Source: Xiphophorus maculatus
Lineage: Eukaryota; Chordata; Actinopteri; Cyprinodontiformes; Poeciliidae
DNA length: 64,000 nt
Assembly (NCBI RefSeq): GCF_002775205.1
Contig: NC_036447.1
Span: forward strand, 9,908,501-9,972,500
Direction: 5' to 3'
The position numbers and the translations under genes are program-made. This document shows, one piece after another, positions 11,001 to 22,500 of the stretch; position 1 is the stretch's first letter; each line of letters starts with the position of its first letter. A model generated the notes under the pieces. It saw nothing but the letters and a program-made list of their open reading frames with translations. It searched no databases and was not told where the DNA came from.

Positions 11001-12976
11001 GGTCAAATGGACCCGTGTTAAAGTTAAATTTAAAAAAAAAATACTTCAAAGTTTTTTTGGTTTTTTTTTTGCATGAAACATTTTCTATTTGTCTTAATAG
11101 GTGCACTCTACATATAAATTAAAAATGTATTCATTTTACACATTTGCAACACCCCCTCCCCTCCCCCCCGCGTCTACTTTTTACATGGATACTGTTCGGG
11201 TCAATTTGACCCGGCAGTCAAGTTGAAGGGTAAAACAGATTTTTTTTAAAAAAGTCCAATTCTGTATGTTTCCTTGCAGCTATGAACCATATTTCACCAC
11301 ACACACCCCACCACACCCATACATGCGCATGTGTACGCACACGAACCCACTTTCTCACTATTCTCTTTACTTCACTAGGAAACTGCGAGAAAGCAGGTGT
11401 TCTTACAACTTTTGACGGGAATTTTTTCTGTTCCCGTGGGCAAACTCCGCCCACACTGAGTGACACTCAGCAGAAGTGGAGGAAAACATAAATACTCTCC
11501 TCATGACTCATTTGTCATGATTTTAATCAGCGGGTCAATTTGTGCGTGTCTCAAGTTCAATTATAAAGATCACCCATTGAAAAAAAAAAAAATCAAAATG
11601 TAATATAATTTTTTTTTTTTTTTACCAAAGTTCAATTTCAAGGAAATTATTAATTTTTGTGTGTCTAGGTTTTTTTTCAGTGGACATAAAAAATTTTAAT
11701 TCCATTTTTTATGTCCAAATGAGTAAATGAGTAAGTTCTCGTCATTGATCCTTTATTTGCGAGAATTTAAAAAACATCATTGCACAAATATTGATTGAAA
11801 TGGTTAGTATTGGAGTTAATAATCACATACAAAAATGTTTTGGAGGAATCTTTTGGTTTCTGACACTATTGCATGATTAAACACTCCCCGGGTCAAATTG
11901 ACCCAGGAACATTATAGCTGTACCTCAGGAACGAACATAACAGGAGGGTTAAATTCTTACTTACTCTCTATTCATTTGATTTGCACGAATTTGTTTAATT
12001 TCTGGTTTAAGAGGGGAAAGAAAACGCTTTCACACAAAAATTCCTGCAATTTAGAATCAAAAGTAGTCTTTGATGACTTTTAAAGATTTGGTTAAAACTT
12101 CCTACAAAAAAGTGATGCTGACAGTTTTTCCAGGTGTGAAAATGTAAATGCGATAACTTTTATCACTCTATGTCTTATCTTTGGTGTGGCGGGTCTTATT
12201 ATTCTCTTCTACAATCTACTAGCACATTTACATACATACATAATAAGACACGAAAAGCTATCTACTAGATAAAAACAAAATGTTAAAGCTGATCGTGCCG
12301 TCATTGTATTCTCTGTTCAACTGTGTCTTTTTCTGGGTCAGTGGAGCCCTCAAAGCGCAGAGAGGCAGTAGTAAAGTAAATGTTTGATCAAAGCGAAAAA
12401 GCTTTTCTGTGTTCTTGCTCACGTCAGTCTGTTTGGGAAAGCCGGGGATGTAAACCCACGATTCTAACCCAACATCTGAAATGGGAGCTGAAGCACCGGT
12501 TTGTTTTTCCTCCAACTTATGCGTATCTGCTTGTGTTTTTCTAGTTTTTCCCCCCCCCATTACTTCCACACACTTGCCAAATTTCATACATTTTTATATT
12601 AAATAATGTGCATTATAGCTGAAGGTTCAGCAATTAATTTAAAAACATTGGATGGTGTTTTTGAACTTACAACTAAGGTTTGTGCTTTGTCGGCGTATTA
12701 GAGGAGTTACCAAAATGCACTTACATGTTGTTATTTTATATCAAAAGAACTTTGAATCACTTTTAAAAGTCAGAAAGAAAAATTAGCCCCTCGTTGTGTT
12801 TTTCTCATTTCCCACCACGTCCATCTTCAATCTCCCGACATTATGTTTTTTCACATTAAAAAGAAAGTTACTTGAATGAGTACACCTTGAACTTGAAAAG
12901 CAGAACCAAACTTACCAAAACCAGTAAGAGTGATGACCACAGTCCACAGACAAGCCAGGTACCGGATCCCAGTCAT
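4888..12976 (-). CDS. CD7-like two-Ig-domain type I membrane receptor
   Basis: Five coding exons on the minus strand: 12976-12916, 10962-10609, 8261-7902, 5644-5535 and 5082-4888. Joined, they give 1080 nt, or 359 residues plus stop, with every junction in frame and canonical GT/AG sites. Residues 1-23 form a signal peptide. Ig V domain 1 has C41 and C112 within a DTDRYTC motif. Ig V domain 2 has C161 and C234 within an EDSALYSC motif. Residues about 269-293 form the transmembrane helix. The tail of about 64 residues has Y311-EEM (a YxxM, PI3-kinase p85 type) and Y330-KN (a YxN, Grb2 type). NxS/T sites are N77, N96 and N218. CD7 is the best fit: the GLYL and FKGR patches of domain 1 and the YEEM tail recall CD7's YEDM tail. 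Mammalian CD7 has one Ig domain, so this may instead be a fish-specific relative. It probably acts at the surface of lymphoid cells (inference). Confidence 0.75.
5535..5644 (-). CDS. CD7-like gene, exon 4 (stalk and transmembrane helix)
   Basis: The acceptor is tttctgcag| and the donor is CGTAAA|gtgagt. It encodes a short Cys-containing stalk (GDRCGCSSYP) followed by a Leu-rich helix (ILFLLLLLVGCVAA) and a basic RK stop-transfer pair. Confidence 0.8.
6060..6280. mobile_element. Tc1/mariner terminal-repeat remnant
   Basis: Degenerate sequence with the flavour of fish Tc1 ends (tacagcaccttgtaaaagg, then 'cacatttcag'). It lies in the CD7-like intron between exons 3 and 4. No transposase frame is seen. 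The rest of this intron (5645-7901) shows only AT-rich sequence and homopolymers. Confidence 0.35.
7902..8261 (-). CDS. CD7-like gene, exon 3 (Ig V domain 2)
   Basis: The acceptor is ccctggag|, the donor is CCAAG|gtgggt, and the exon is phase 1 on both sides. It encodes residues about 139-259 with Cys161/Cys234 and N-glycosylation site N218. The strand-C Trp is missing here too (VVLNRQ). An extra Cys152 sits just before the domain. Confidence 0.8.
8262..10608 (-). other. CD7-like intron 2, no recognised element
   Basis: AT-rich intron without a convincing exon, RNA gene or repeat that I can name. Confidence 0.5.
10609..10962 (-). CDS. CD7-like gene, exon 2 (Ig V domain 1)
   Basis: The acceptor is tttttcag| and the donor is TCTG|gtgagt, both phase 1, the usual phase for Ig-domain exons. 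It encodes residues about 21-139 with the Cys41/Cys112 pair. The usual core Trp after the first Cys is absent; the equivalent segment reads GLYLKR, as in CD7. Confidence 0.8.
10972..11952. mobile_element. Non-autonomous DNA transposon (MITE), piggyBac-like
   Basis: The body carries copies of a palindrome of type GGGTCAANTTGACCC at 11000-11014, 11198-11212 and 11890-11904, plus a half copy at about 11532. The right end reads GAACATAACAGGAGGG followed by TTAA (11949-11952). The left end has the inverted match TGTTATGTTGCGGG near 10989-11001. TTAA flanking suggests the piggyBac superfamily, but no TTAA is left on the left side, so that end is eroded. It lies in CD7-like intron 1 and starts within about 10-25 bases of the exon 2 acceptor. 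Confidence 0.55.
11953..12915 (-). other. Rest of CD7-like intron 1
   Basis: AT-rich sequence with no recognised gene or element. Confidence 0.5.
12916..12976 (-). CDS. CD7-like gene, exon 1 (signal peptide)
   Basis: The ATG at 12976-12974 opens a hydrophobic leader (MTGIRYLACLWTVVITLTGF). It ends in a phase-1 donor, TTTTG|gtaagt. The split codon joins exon 2 to give VFC, a plausible signal-peptidase region. Non-coding exons may lie upstream. Confidence 0.75.
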
Positions 12977-15900
12977 TCTCAATGCCACTGATACTAAAAC
13001 CGATGCTGAAGAAAGACAATGATGTAAACCATTACAACACAGGTTACATGCCGACGATTCAGACTGATATGACAAAAGTTTGGGTAACCGTAAATGAAAC
13101 CAAGAAGAACCCAATGTAGCTCCACCTTCTAACCTCAAGGCCTGTGCAAGAGGAAGCACACACTAACACACACAATATAGCTTCTGTCAAACCAAATATC
13201 TTAACAATAATCCAGTGACTGTCAGAAATTGGAAAGAAAAATGTTAAGGTATACCGGACATGATCAGGCCTTATTGTTTAAAGTAATTTCACTTATCTTC
13301 CCATAAATTTGTGCACAATTCTTTAAAATTTGCATCAACTGCTTCACTTCTTCAAAAACCATTGTGTTAATTATTTGAATATTCCAGAGGAAACAATGCT
13401 GACTGTCCATCTGTGAACAGGATGTTTTCAGCTGTTTCTCAGTGATAAGTTCCATCATGGTGCATTCACCCCATATCTGTCAAAACATGAAGACTTTTAC
13501 ACTCACACAAACATCCAAATATGTAGAAGTACATTCTGCTCTGTCCCTTCTTGCTGGCTTCACTGTTGCATTGTCAGTCCAGTGTGTTAGGTGAACACAC
13601 TAGCACTTGACAGTTGTTTTCACCTGAAATCTGCAATCATTTCCTTCATTTTGTTTCTATTGACGTCAAGATGATTGTTTCCATCATCTCTGTATGCAGT
13701 TTTTTTGATTTCTGATACACCTGATGTCTTCTGAGTTATTTCTGTTGATGAAGGGCTCTGTCTTATACTGAAAGTCTGAGGTGTACAGAGTGAACAGGAA
13801 TAGTTAAGAGTACAGACAGGCCTCCACCTGTGTCTTCAGGAGTCTTTGACTTAATAAACCGAGCTGAATTTTGTTGAATGCATAGAAGAAATCAAAGAAC
13901 AAGTGTTGCCTGCTTTTTCCAGATGTTGGTGGGTCCCAAAACCAGGCAGGCTGTCTTCCACAACAATCTAATTTTGTCTTGAAGTTGTTTTCATATACTA
14001 CTCAATATTTTCCTGTCTCTCTTGTTGAGCAATTCCTTCAGGTCACAGAGTTGTTAGGGGAAACAGCTCACTGTTCTGGCACCGATGGTGTTGTCCAACT
14101 AGAACACACTCATTACATCAGTAACCGCTGTGGCTGCTTCACTTGACTGACTTGCTTCTATGGAATGAGAAATAAAAAGCTTAATTATGATAAAGATCCA
14201 CACATTGGTTTACATTGATGGCAGTAAACACAGTATTTATGTGTTTACTGATCATAATGCAAGGCATTATTCTCTGAATCAACTTATCTTAGCAGTGTTG
14301 CTTGCATAGATAAATGGAAAGGATTTCAAAAAGGTAACAAACCCCAGAGCCAGTTTGAAAGTTTTCATGCAAAGTAACAGTTTCACAGTAAAAGTTTAGT
14401 ACAGCATTTTCCCTTCAAGAATGGGGACAGAGCTCAAACTCTGGTATTGCACAACACATCAGATTCTGTGTTGTGCAAGTTCACTCTCAAGAACTGCATC
14501 TTAATTCAGTTCACAAAGGCTACAACCAAACTCACAATTTTATTCACATTTGCTGTTAATAAAGAGCCATCTAACATTTTGAACCAAGTGAATTGCCTAC
14601 TTTTAAAATTTTTAATCAACTGTGACAACACCCAGCTATAAATAGTCCCAGGCTACTAGAATAAAGGAGTTACTCAAGCAGAAGCTGTCTGAAATAGCCC
14701 AAAAGATCTGAGAAATGAAACATGTCCTGATCGAAAATTTCAGAACAGGTGAGAAAGAAAAGTCACAGACCTCCATCTTCCTGGAAACGGCTGCAGAGCC
14801 ATTTCTAAGGACAGTGAACTGCAGCGAGGTTCATTTGTCACAAAGGAAAACGTGGAGCAGCGACGATCCTTTTATCCTTAAAATAAAATAGATCAAGCAT
14901 TTTATATTTAACACTACCTATGAATGCACACATTTATGTCCATCCATGGATAGTAAAAAAACAATTAGTACTACAATCTAGTTTTTTGTCCCTAATCAAT
15001 CCATACTCCTCTGAATTGTTTTATACATCTCCCTGCTTCAGCACACCTTATTTATTTGATTAACATGCTTTTAGATTTGTTTTGTATTTCAAGAGTTGTC
15101 CTTCCTCTATGCCTCAGTTATTTATGTAATAAAGCTCTTTGGTGTTGAGCACCAAATTTCTTCTAACACTGTAAAATCTCCGCTGGCCGCTAGATGGTGC
15201 ACTAGCTTGTATAAAGGCCAAGCGTGAAACTATGACGGGAATCCCAGTGGATTTTCGCTCTCAGCTGCATTCCTGTAAATTAAGAATGACAAGTGGCAGG
15301 AAAGCAATGCAAGTATTTTCATTTATTGAGCATCATAATACTACACAATTATGTCACATTTCATTTAAACACCACAGGTAGTTCCAAAAAGAGAACTGAT
15401 CTATACAGGACAGAATGAAATTCTATTTTAACAGACAAGAAGATAGTTTATACATGCAGGGAAAATATATTTACAAAGAAAAAAAAAACACAAAAAAGAA
15501 AAACAGATGAACACTGAAGAAAATAAATGAAAAATGTTGTACTTATGACCTCATCATCCTCAAATATATTAATAAAACAACGATCTTCGTCTAGTGGTGT
15601 CTTGGCACGGCATTGAAGCACTTCTCATTTCGGTCAGTAGTACTGACTGTACTGAAAGCCAATTTTCTTAAAATGAAATTAAAAATTTAATATTAATCTA
15701 AACACTAAAAAGTTTTATTTTATCCACTATATGTCAAACTTATACTTCAATAAAGCCATTGTCATGCACTAAGAAAAAGGACAAATTATTATAATAAAAA
15801 AAACACAGGACACGCAGGTCATACAAGAGACTCCAAAACGTAACAGAGGGAGAAATCCATTTTTTCCATTTCATTTTAGACTTTAACCTGAATAATGTAC

Positions 15901-16990
15901 AGTTCTCAGAGGATTGGGGGGGATTTCTAAATGTACTTTGATGCAAGAAAACATTTGGCAACTTGGCTTTACATAAATCCTGTTACAGCAAGAGATTGTG
16001 GAATTTGCATGACTTCAGTAAAGCATAGAAAGCCACGTAACCATTAACTTATGACACCACTTGAGAATTTAAGAGCTGTTTTGAAGTTTCAGTAAGTACC
16101 CAGCTGTTCTTCCTACTTACCGTGCCAGTTGTCATCAGAGCAGAGGGCAAGCGTGTACTTCCGTGTCATTCTTCATGATTTTAATACATCAAATAAAAAT
16201 TTTGATGTCTTTATATTATCACAAATCACTTTGATTAAACAGAGCCTTGCATCTAGCTGTATGGGAACGTCTCACACTATAATCAACATCAGGTACTTAC
16301 AGGATTTAACTGACCTGTCATGCCAGCTGACTGGGTTTTAAGGCTGAAAAGCTCATATGGATGGGCTAGACAAAAACAAATACAAAGCAGTAAGTGATCT
16401 GGCCAGAGGAAAATGTGCTCAACACTAAAATGCCTCAAAATATTGAATTACTCAAACTGGCGTTCCTGTTGCCTTAGTTGTTCTTCGCCGTTTTCTGTAG
16501 AATAATGTTAACACAGGATAAAATGGCACACAGCGGGCGACTTTGAGACACTGAAAGGCGCTGAAACACAAAACCACCCAACAATAAAGACAGGCACTGT
16601 GGCAAAGATCAGTCTGGGAGACGCTTCTATAGATGTGTGGTGGCATTTATTGTGATCTCTGGGTTACATCTGCTGCGATAATCTTGTGAAATTTACCTTC
16701 TGCCGAAGCAACTTTTGCTGACGATATTCAAATAAGCCATCTAGTGAATATATGACGGACCACAGAACTAATGAAAACTGAACATAGAATTAACATAAAA
16801 ACAGCATTTTTGTATTCTGAAAGTCTATGCCACATTTTTATAATGGACTTTAACCCAGACCTACTGTATTGTTGGGTGTGTTTTATATTGCTACCACTGT
16901 AGCAATCATGCATGCTTGAGTGCTGCTGTGCAAATTCAGTTAGTAGAATAAAATTAAACTACTTTCCATTAGATCATGTATTGTATTTGG
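12977..16990. other. Intergenic tract between the CD7-like gene and znf207
   Basis: Apart from the LINE remnant listed separately, I see no coding exon or RNA gene. It probably includes the promoter and any 5' non-coding exon of the CD7-like gene, and possibly a distal part of the znf207 3' UTR; a minus-strand AATAAA lies near 15330. Confidence 0.45.
13640..14130 (-). pseudogene. Decayed LINE reverse-transcriptase fragment
   Basis: Read on the minus strand, with stops and shifts, it gives fragments typical of a teleost non-LTR reverse transcriptase: FFDFFYAFNKIQ, matching the 'FFDFSSAFNTIQ' block that holds the first catalytic Asp, then LLKTQV, then LFTLYTSDFQYKTE. The GAPQGT block between these is lost and the later DDSAVVG-like block is corrupted. 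It is therefore an old, internally deleted, inactive copy. Confidence 0.55.
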
Positions 16991-17159
16991 AACCAAATTA
17001 CCCAGCCTCCTTGGTGGGCTCCATGTCCAAATGATCTGGGTGCATTAAATCATAACTCTATTTTACAAAGTCTTCCAAAAGTATTCACACTACTTGAACT
17101 TTTCCACATTACCACAAATTTTAGTGTATTTTAACTAAAATATTAGGCAATAAACCAAG

Positions 17160-17325
17160 GGCCCAAGTCCAATCCTCAAGGCCTACTTTTAGATGAATCA
17201 CTGCTTTTAAACAGCTGAATCAAATCAAATCTCCAACACAGTCAGGTGTGTTGGAGGCGAAAGGCAGCTAAAAATTCAAGGAAGGTAGATCTGGAGGACC
17301 GGATCTGAGCTCTTGTGCAATGAAC
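17160..17325. mobile_element. Foldback MITE-type repeat nested in the Tc1 fossil
   Basis: The arms are roughly inverted. The left reads 'gtccaatcctcaaggcc' and the right 'ggaggaccggatctgag'; inside, AGCTGAATCAAAT and a GTGTTGGAG motif recall a common fish foldback repeat. It interrupts the left terminal repeat of the Tc1 element. Confidence 0.5.
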
Positions 17326-18054
17326 CAACACAAAGTAGCACATATTTATAGAGAAAAAGGGATGGGGTCTATTGTCTTCTCAATTATCTTTAGTCTTCTT
17401 TACTGTGATAATTCAAAATACAGCTTCAATTAAAATTTTAAAAATACTTTTGATTCCAAAGGGAAATTAAATGTAACTCGATCAAAATTCTTCAGTTATT
17501 GTAGATGCTATTGCATTAGTACAACCAATCACTTTCAAAAGTTAATCTAAAATGTAACTGGATTACACTTTGGGATAATTCAATCTCAATAAAAATCCAG
17601 CTATTCACTGAAAGTCTCAGAAGTTTGTTAACGAATGTTAACTCATCAACTAAGATAAAGTCGGACTGTTTATGAAACATCCCAAGCTTTTAACATCTGC
17701 CAGATCTCTGTGCAATCCATCATCTGAGATGCTTTCCTCAGAAGCCAACAGGTCGGGCAAGCGGAAAATCATTAATCAGAAAAGCAACCAAGAGGCCCAG
17801 GGTAACTCAGGAGGAGCTGCAGCAATTCAAAGCTCTGGTGGGAAATCATCTCTCAAGAGAATTACTAGTTGTTTTCTCCTGGAAACGGACTTTTCTAAAA
17901 GCAGCAAGACGAAAGGCATCGTCAAAACGAAGCTTTGGGGAGATTACACAGCAAACATGAACAAAGTGCTGTTAAACATGGGGTAAAAAACAAGTAACTT
18001 TTTGACCCACATGCAAAAAGGCCCAAATAAGTGACCAGGTAAACTCTGGTTAGA

Positions 18055-18245
18055 GTCACACAAATTCATACCTATGGGCAATTTAGAGTAATCAGTTACC
18101 TGAACATTCATGTTTTAAACACAGTGCCGTATAAGAACCCAGAAATCCATGGGATAAGGTGCAAACTCCATGCAACAAAACCCTTGGACAAGATTCAAAC
18201 CCAGGATCTTCTTACAGTGTTATGCAGCAACGCATAGCACCCATG
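18055..18245 (-). mobile_element. tRNA-derived SINE-type repeat, minus strand, nested in the Tc1 fossil
   Basis: It reads as a decayed minus-strand copy of a widespread fish repeat. The sequence 'gcaaactccatgca' is followed by 'gattcaaacccaggatcttctt', whose reverse complement contains a B-box-like 'GGGTTTGAATC'. The plus-strand copy at 56340-56470 is of the same type. Confidence 0.55.
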
Positions 18246-18804
18246 TTTAAATAATCCAAAATTCAGACACAAATCTTAATAGAGGATCTGTGGCGAAACC
18301 TTTCAAAAAACTTTTCAGATCCTCTTCATCCACTTTGACATTTAGCTAGATTTCCAACGAAAGGCAAAAATGTTAGTCTCCAAATGTAAAATACATTTCC
18401 AAAGAATAATTTTTTTTTTTTTTAAAAAGCTGAAAAATCATGTATAACTTTCTTTCCACTTTACTATTCTTTGTTACTTTGTGTTGGTCCATCTTATTAA
18501 ATTCAATGGAGTATGTTGTAATGTGACAAAATGCAGAAAAATTCACAAAACATGAAAAAAAAAGCACTTTTGGACAATGCTGTATGTAAACATCCTATTT
18601 AAAACAATGGGAGGTGGATGAGGTGAAAACAACCAAATTAAAAGCAAACATAAAACGATGAAGAAATGGAAAACTTTGTTGCTTGGATAAGATCCTACAG
18701 TTCAGCAGAGCCATTAGATGTGCAGAAATACAACACCAGTACAAACCTTGGTGACTCACCTCTACGTACGTCAGGACAAACCAGCATTAGATTTCAAGAT
18801 GGAT

Positions 18805-18810
18805 TTTATT
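18805..18810 (-). terminator. Candidate polyadenylation signal of znf207
   Basis: Minus-strand AATAAA about 630 bases beyond the znf207 stop. Its use is not shown by the sequence; more distal signals exist. Confidence 0.3.
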
Positions 18811-19442
18811 ACAACAGATTGATAAAACATTACAAAGGATGCATACAAGTAGGCATATGACCATGAAATAATAATAAAACAAACCTGAAAACAAGAATAA
18901 AGCTAGAGACTGATGAGTCATGAACTTTTAACATTACTTTGTTGGAATCATCTTAAATCAATGAGACCCTCACCAACCACGGTTGGGGACGAATGTCCAA
19001 CAGCACCTGTGCATGCTGTGAGGGCCCCAGCTAATTTGCTGAAGAAATAAAAATCGAATGTTCTAAAAAGAAACTTGCCTTTGTAAGGGGTTGGTATGTT
19101 CATGTAACTCCAGCAGCTTCAAAAGAAATACGAATCATTTTTACACACTTCACCTTTATGAACCTGAGTGAAACCTATGGGAAAAAATATCCTCACATGT
19201 GATCAAGTAACACCAAAAAAGCTGTTAGATATTCATGGTGTTTGGCTGTTTTCTAATAAACATATTACAATAAAATGTCCATGCGTTTGTTTGTTGTTTT
19301 TTTTTGTTTGTTTGTTTAAACAGACCATGTTTGTCTTCGCCACCACTGTAGGCTTACTGCTCATGGCAGCTAGGTTTGAAAAAGCACAAGGATGAGAGAA
19401 AGGTGTTAACCTCAAACCTAATGTGGTGGGTGCTTTGCTTCT

Positions 19443-19594
19443 TCAGTAGCGTCCGGCTGGAGACATGACAGGCGGCCTCATACCCATGGGAGGGCCTCCT
19501 TGGTAAGGGGGGACCATAGGAGGACCTTGCCCATATGGAGGCATCCCTCCAGGCATGTAGCCAGGCATGCCCTGAGGAGGAGCACCGTACTGAC
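19443..19594 (-). CDS. znf207 exon 11 (last coding exon)
   Basis: Acceptor cgttgcag|GTCAGT. It encodes [21 protein letters not shown] and the conserved end [11 protein letters not shown], then TGA at 19445-19443. It is separated from exon 10 by a 7.1 kb intron enlarged by transposons. Confidence 0.93.
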
Positions 19595-22500
19595 CTGCAA
19601 CGTAGAGCAACAGCTTCAGTCCTCAGAGAGTCAACAGGTGGTAGCTATTTAGGTTTAACTCAGTCAGAGATTAACAGTTTATATTGAGTCATAAAGGTAA
19701 GACGGGGTAATACGATTTAAGAATAAAATATCAGATTTCTTTTCCATACATTAAGATATTTTTCTTTTTCACTTCCTTTTCTAAAATTGAACTACAAAGG
19801 GGGCGCTAGTGTGCAGTAATGGAGTAGACGTGTTTTGCAGAGCTCCGTGTCACTGCCTTCATTTAAAACTTATTCACTGCACCAAAGATATTATTTTTTT
19901 CACCGAGTGAGTAGCTAGGACCCGTCTCTTCAGTTTATTTTAGTTTTGGCATTTCACATCATGCCTAGGAAAGACGAAGCCCAGAAGTCGACTGCTCAGG
20001 CGGGCTCCGCTGTTAGCAACGAGACTATACTAGCCGCCGTCAATAGCCACAAAGATGATCTTTCTAAAGTCTACACACTCGTGGATACTCTCAAGAAATC
20101 ACTGGAAGGACGTCTGGACTCAATTGAAGCTCGTTTAACAACCCTGCAGACAGAGCACAGTGAGGTCCGGCACCGTTTGGATGACATGGACTCGGCTCTA
20201 ACCTCTACCGATGCCCGTGTTTCGGCCCTGGAGTCATCATGTAGCGAGCTAGCGGCGGCTAACGGCCTTCTTAAGAAAAAGGTTGACGACTTGGAGGGAC
20301 GCTCGCGCAGACAAAACATTCGGATTGTTGGCCTCGAGGAAGGTGTAGAGGGGGTTCGACCTGCAGAATTTGTCTCAAAATTTATCTCTGAGCTGCTGGG
20401 ACAGGACAGCTTTCCCAAGCCCGTTAAAATTGACAAGGCGAATCATACCCTGAGACCAAAGCCACTTCCTAATGAACGTCCTCGGATTATCATCGCCAGG
20501 GTCCACAATGACCGCGACGTGATGAATATTCTGCGGTTGAGTCGACAGCAAGCCCCTCTGATGTACCACGGCCAGAAAGTTTTCATATTCCCAGACTACA
20601 CAGCAGAGGTTTCAGCGCAGCGCCAGGCTTTCAACACCGTGAGGAAGAGGCTGGTGGAGGCCGGAGCCACATGTTCCCTGCGTTTTCCTGCCAAGCTGCA
20701 AGTGTCTTTAAATGACACTGTGAAATCCTTCACTTCACCGACTGATGCAGAGCGGTTTGCCAATTCATTGTCTCATATTAAATGACTTTGTTAATCATTC
20801 TGTGCTAGTTAGTCTGATAGTTCGATTAAGCTTTGGTGCATATTAACATCTATACAATTTCTGGAGGTAAACACGGCGTGTTGTGTTTAGATTACCCACT
20901 TGTGATTTTTTTTTTTTGCTCTGTTACCCGGCAGCCTCCACTCTAGATTTTGGGATATGCCGCTTTGTTCATGTTGCGGCAAGGGTGAGTTTTGGGGTTT
21001 TTGTTTCTGCGTTGTTGCTGTTAAATTGCCTGTGTTTGGTTTTCTTTACCCTGTCAGCTGCTTTTTTTACGTTGTGATAAATGCAGGATAATAGCACTTT
21101 TAAGTCGAGCATGAGTCCTATTAATTTTGTTTCCTGGAACTGTAGAGGCCTTGGTAAGGCACTTAAAAGAGCGAAGGTGTTTTCACATCTAAAATCACTT
21201 TCATCTGATATTATCTTTCTGCAGGAGACTCATATTCATCCAACTGAGCAGAGACGGTTGAGATCTTCATGGGTGTCTCAGGTTTACCAGGCTAATTTTT
21301 CTTCCAAGGCTAGAGGGGTTGCAATCCTTATCCGCAAGTCTATTCCATTTATCTTTAACTCCATGTCTGGAGATCCGGTGGGGGGGGGGGGGGATATGTG
21401 CTTGTCACTGGTGAAATTAATTCCATCCCTGTTGCCCTTTTGAATATTTATGCCCCAAATTGTGACTGCCCCGACTTTTTCTGCAAGATATTTGATATTA
21501 TTGCACAATTTAATAATAGGGACATGATTATAGGAGGTGACTTCAACTGTTATCTCGATCCAGTGTTGGATAGGTCCTCCAATAAGGTTGCCTCTTCTTT
21601 GAAATCAGTGTCTGTTTTAAATAACCTCATTAAGTCACTAAACTTAGTGGATATCTGGAGGCTTCAGCATCCTTCCGATCGCAAATACTCATTTTTTCCC
21701 CCTCCCATGGTAGTTTTACCAGAATTGACCACTTTTTAATTGATTCTAAATTGATTTCACATACAGTCAGTTCTCTCTATCACGGGATCTTAATTTCAGA
21801 TCACGCCCCTGTCTTACTTCAGATCCACTTTAATCTTCATGCTCCATCGTTCAACTGGAAGTTTATCCCCCCCATCAATTCGGATCAAGCACTTAAGGAC
21901 TTCATTTCAGCTAAAATCTCAGATTTCCTTCTTTTTAATGACAAAGGTGATGTGTCTGATTCAGTCTTGTGGGAGACATTTAAGGTGGTTCTGAGGGGCA
22001 ACATTATTTCTTATCAGTCTTCGGTCAAAAGGGCCAGATCTCAGCGTTTTGCAGATATTCAGGCTGAATTGGCTGTTTTGGAGGTCAGGTACCAAAACTC
22101 AAATGATGAAAATATACTTAATGCCATTCTGAAGATAAAATCTGAATATAACCACATGCTTGGGGAACAAGTTGGTAATTGCATTCGCAAACTTAAACAA
22201 AAGCATTTTGAACTGGCGGACAAACCTGATAGATTGCTTTCTAGACAAATAAAAGGCACACTGGCAGATAGAGCAATTCATAAAGTTACTTCTCCTTCTG
22301 GCCAACTGTTAACTGATCCTAAACTCATTAATGATGCCTTTTTCAATTATTACAGTGATTTATACACCTCCAAGAGTAGTGCTACCAGCACGGATATTAA
22401 AGTCTTTCTAAACAATTTAAATGTACCTGTCCTGGATGAATCCGCCAGGGCACACCTGGACTCTAGTTTTACTATTGAAGAAATTAAATCCGCGATACAC

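Larger units (their letters stand above)
17064..18590 (+). mobile_element. Tc1/mariner fossil carrying two nested repeats
   Basis: The left end (caaaagtattcacactactt) and right end (cactttgtgttggtcc-like, near 18475) are inverted Tc1-type termini. Between them, 17670-17980 reads as the N-terminal part of a Tc1 transposase gene: the helix-turn-helix region, then the 'ggagctgcag' stretch, then 'cacagcaaacatg'. It has no intact frame and the catalytic DDE half is gone. A foldback repeat (17160-17325) and a SINE-type repeat (18055-18245) have inserted into it. Confidence 0.7.

Noticed and set aside
10653..11006. Arg-rich 117-codon minus-strand frame overlapping Ig exon 2
   Set aside because: Same strand but a different frame of the true exon; it runs across the acceptor into the intron and is compositionally biased.
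20071..20436. 121-codon minus-strand frame opposite L1 ORF1
   Set aside because: Antisense to an intact, family-typical ORF1.
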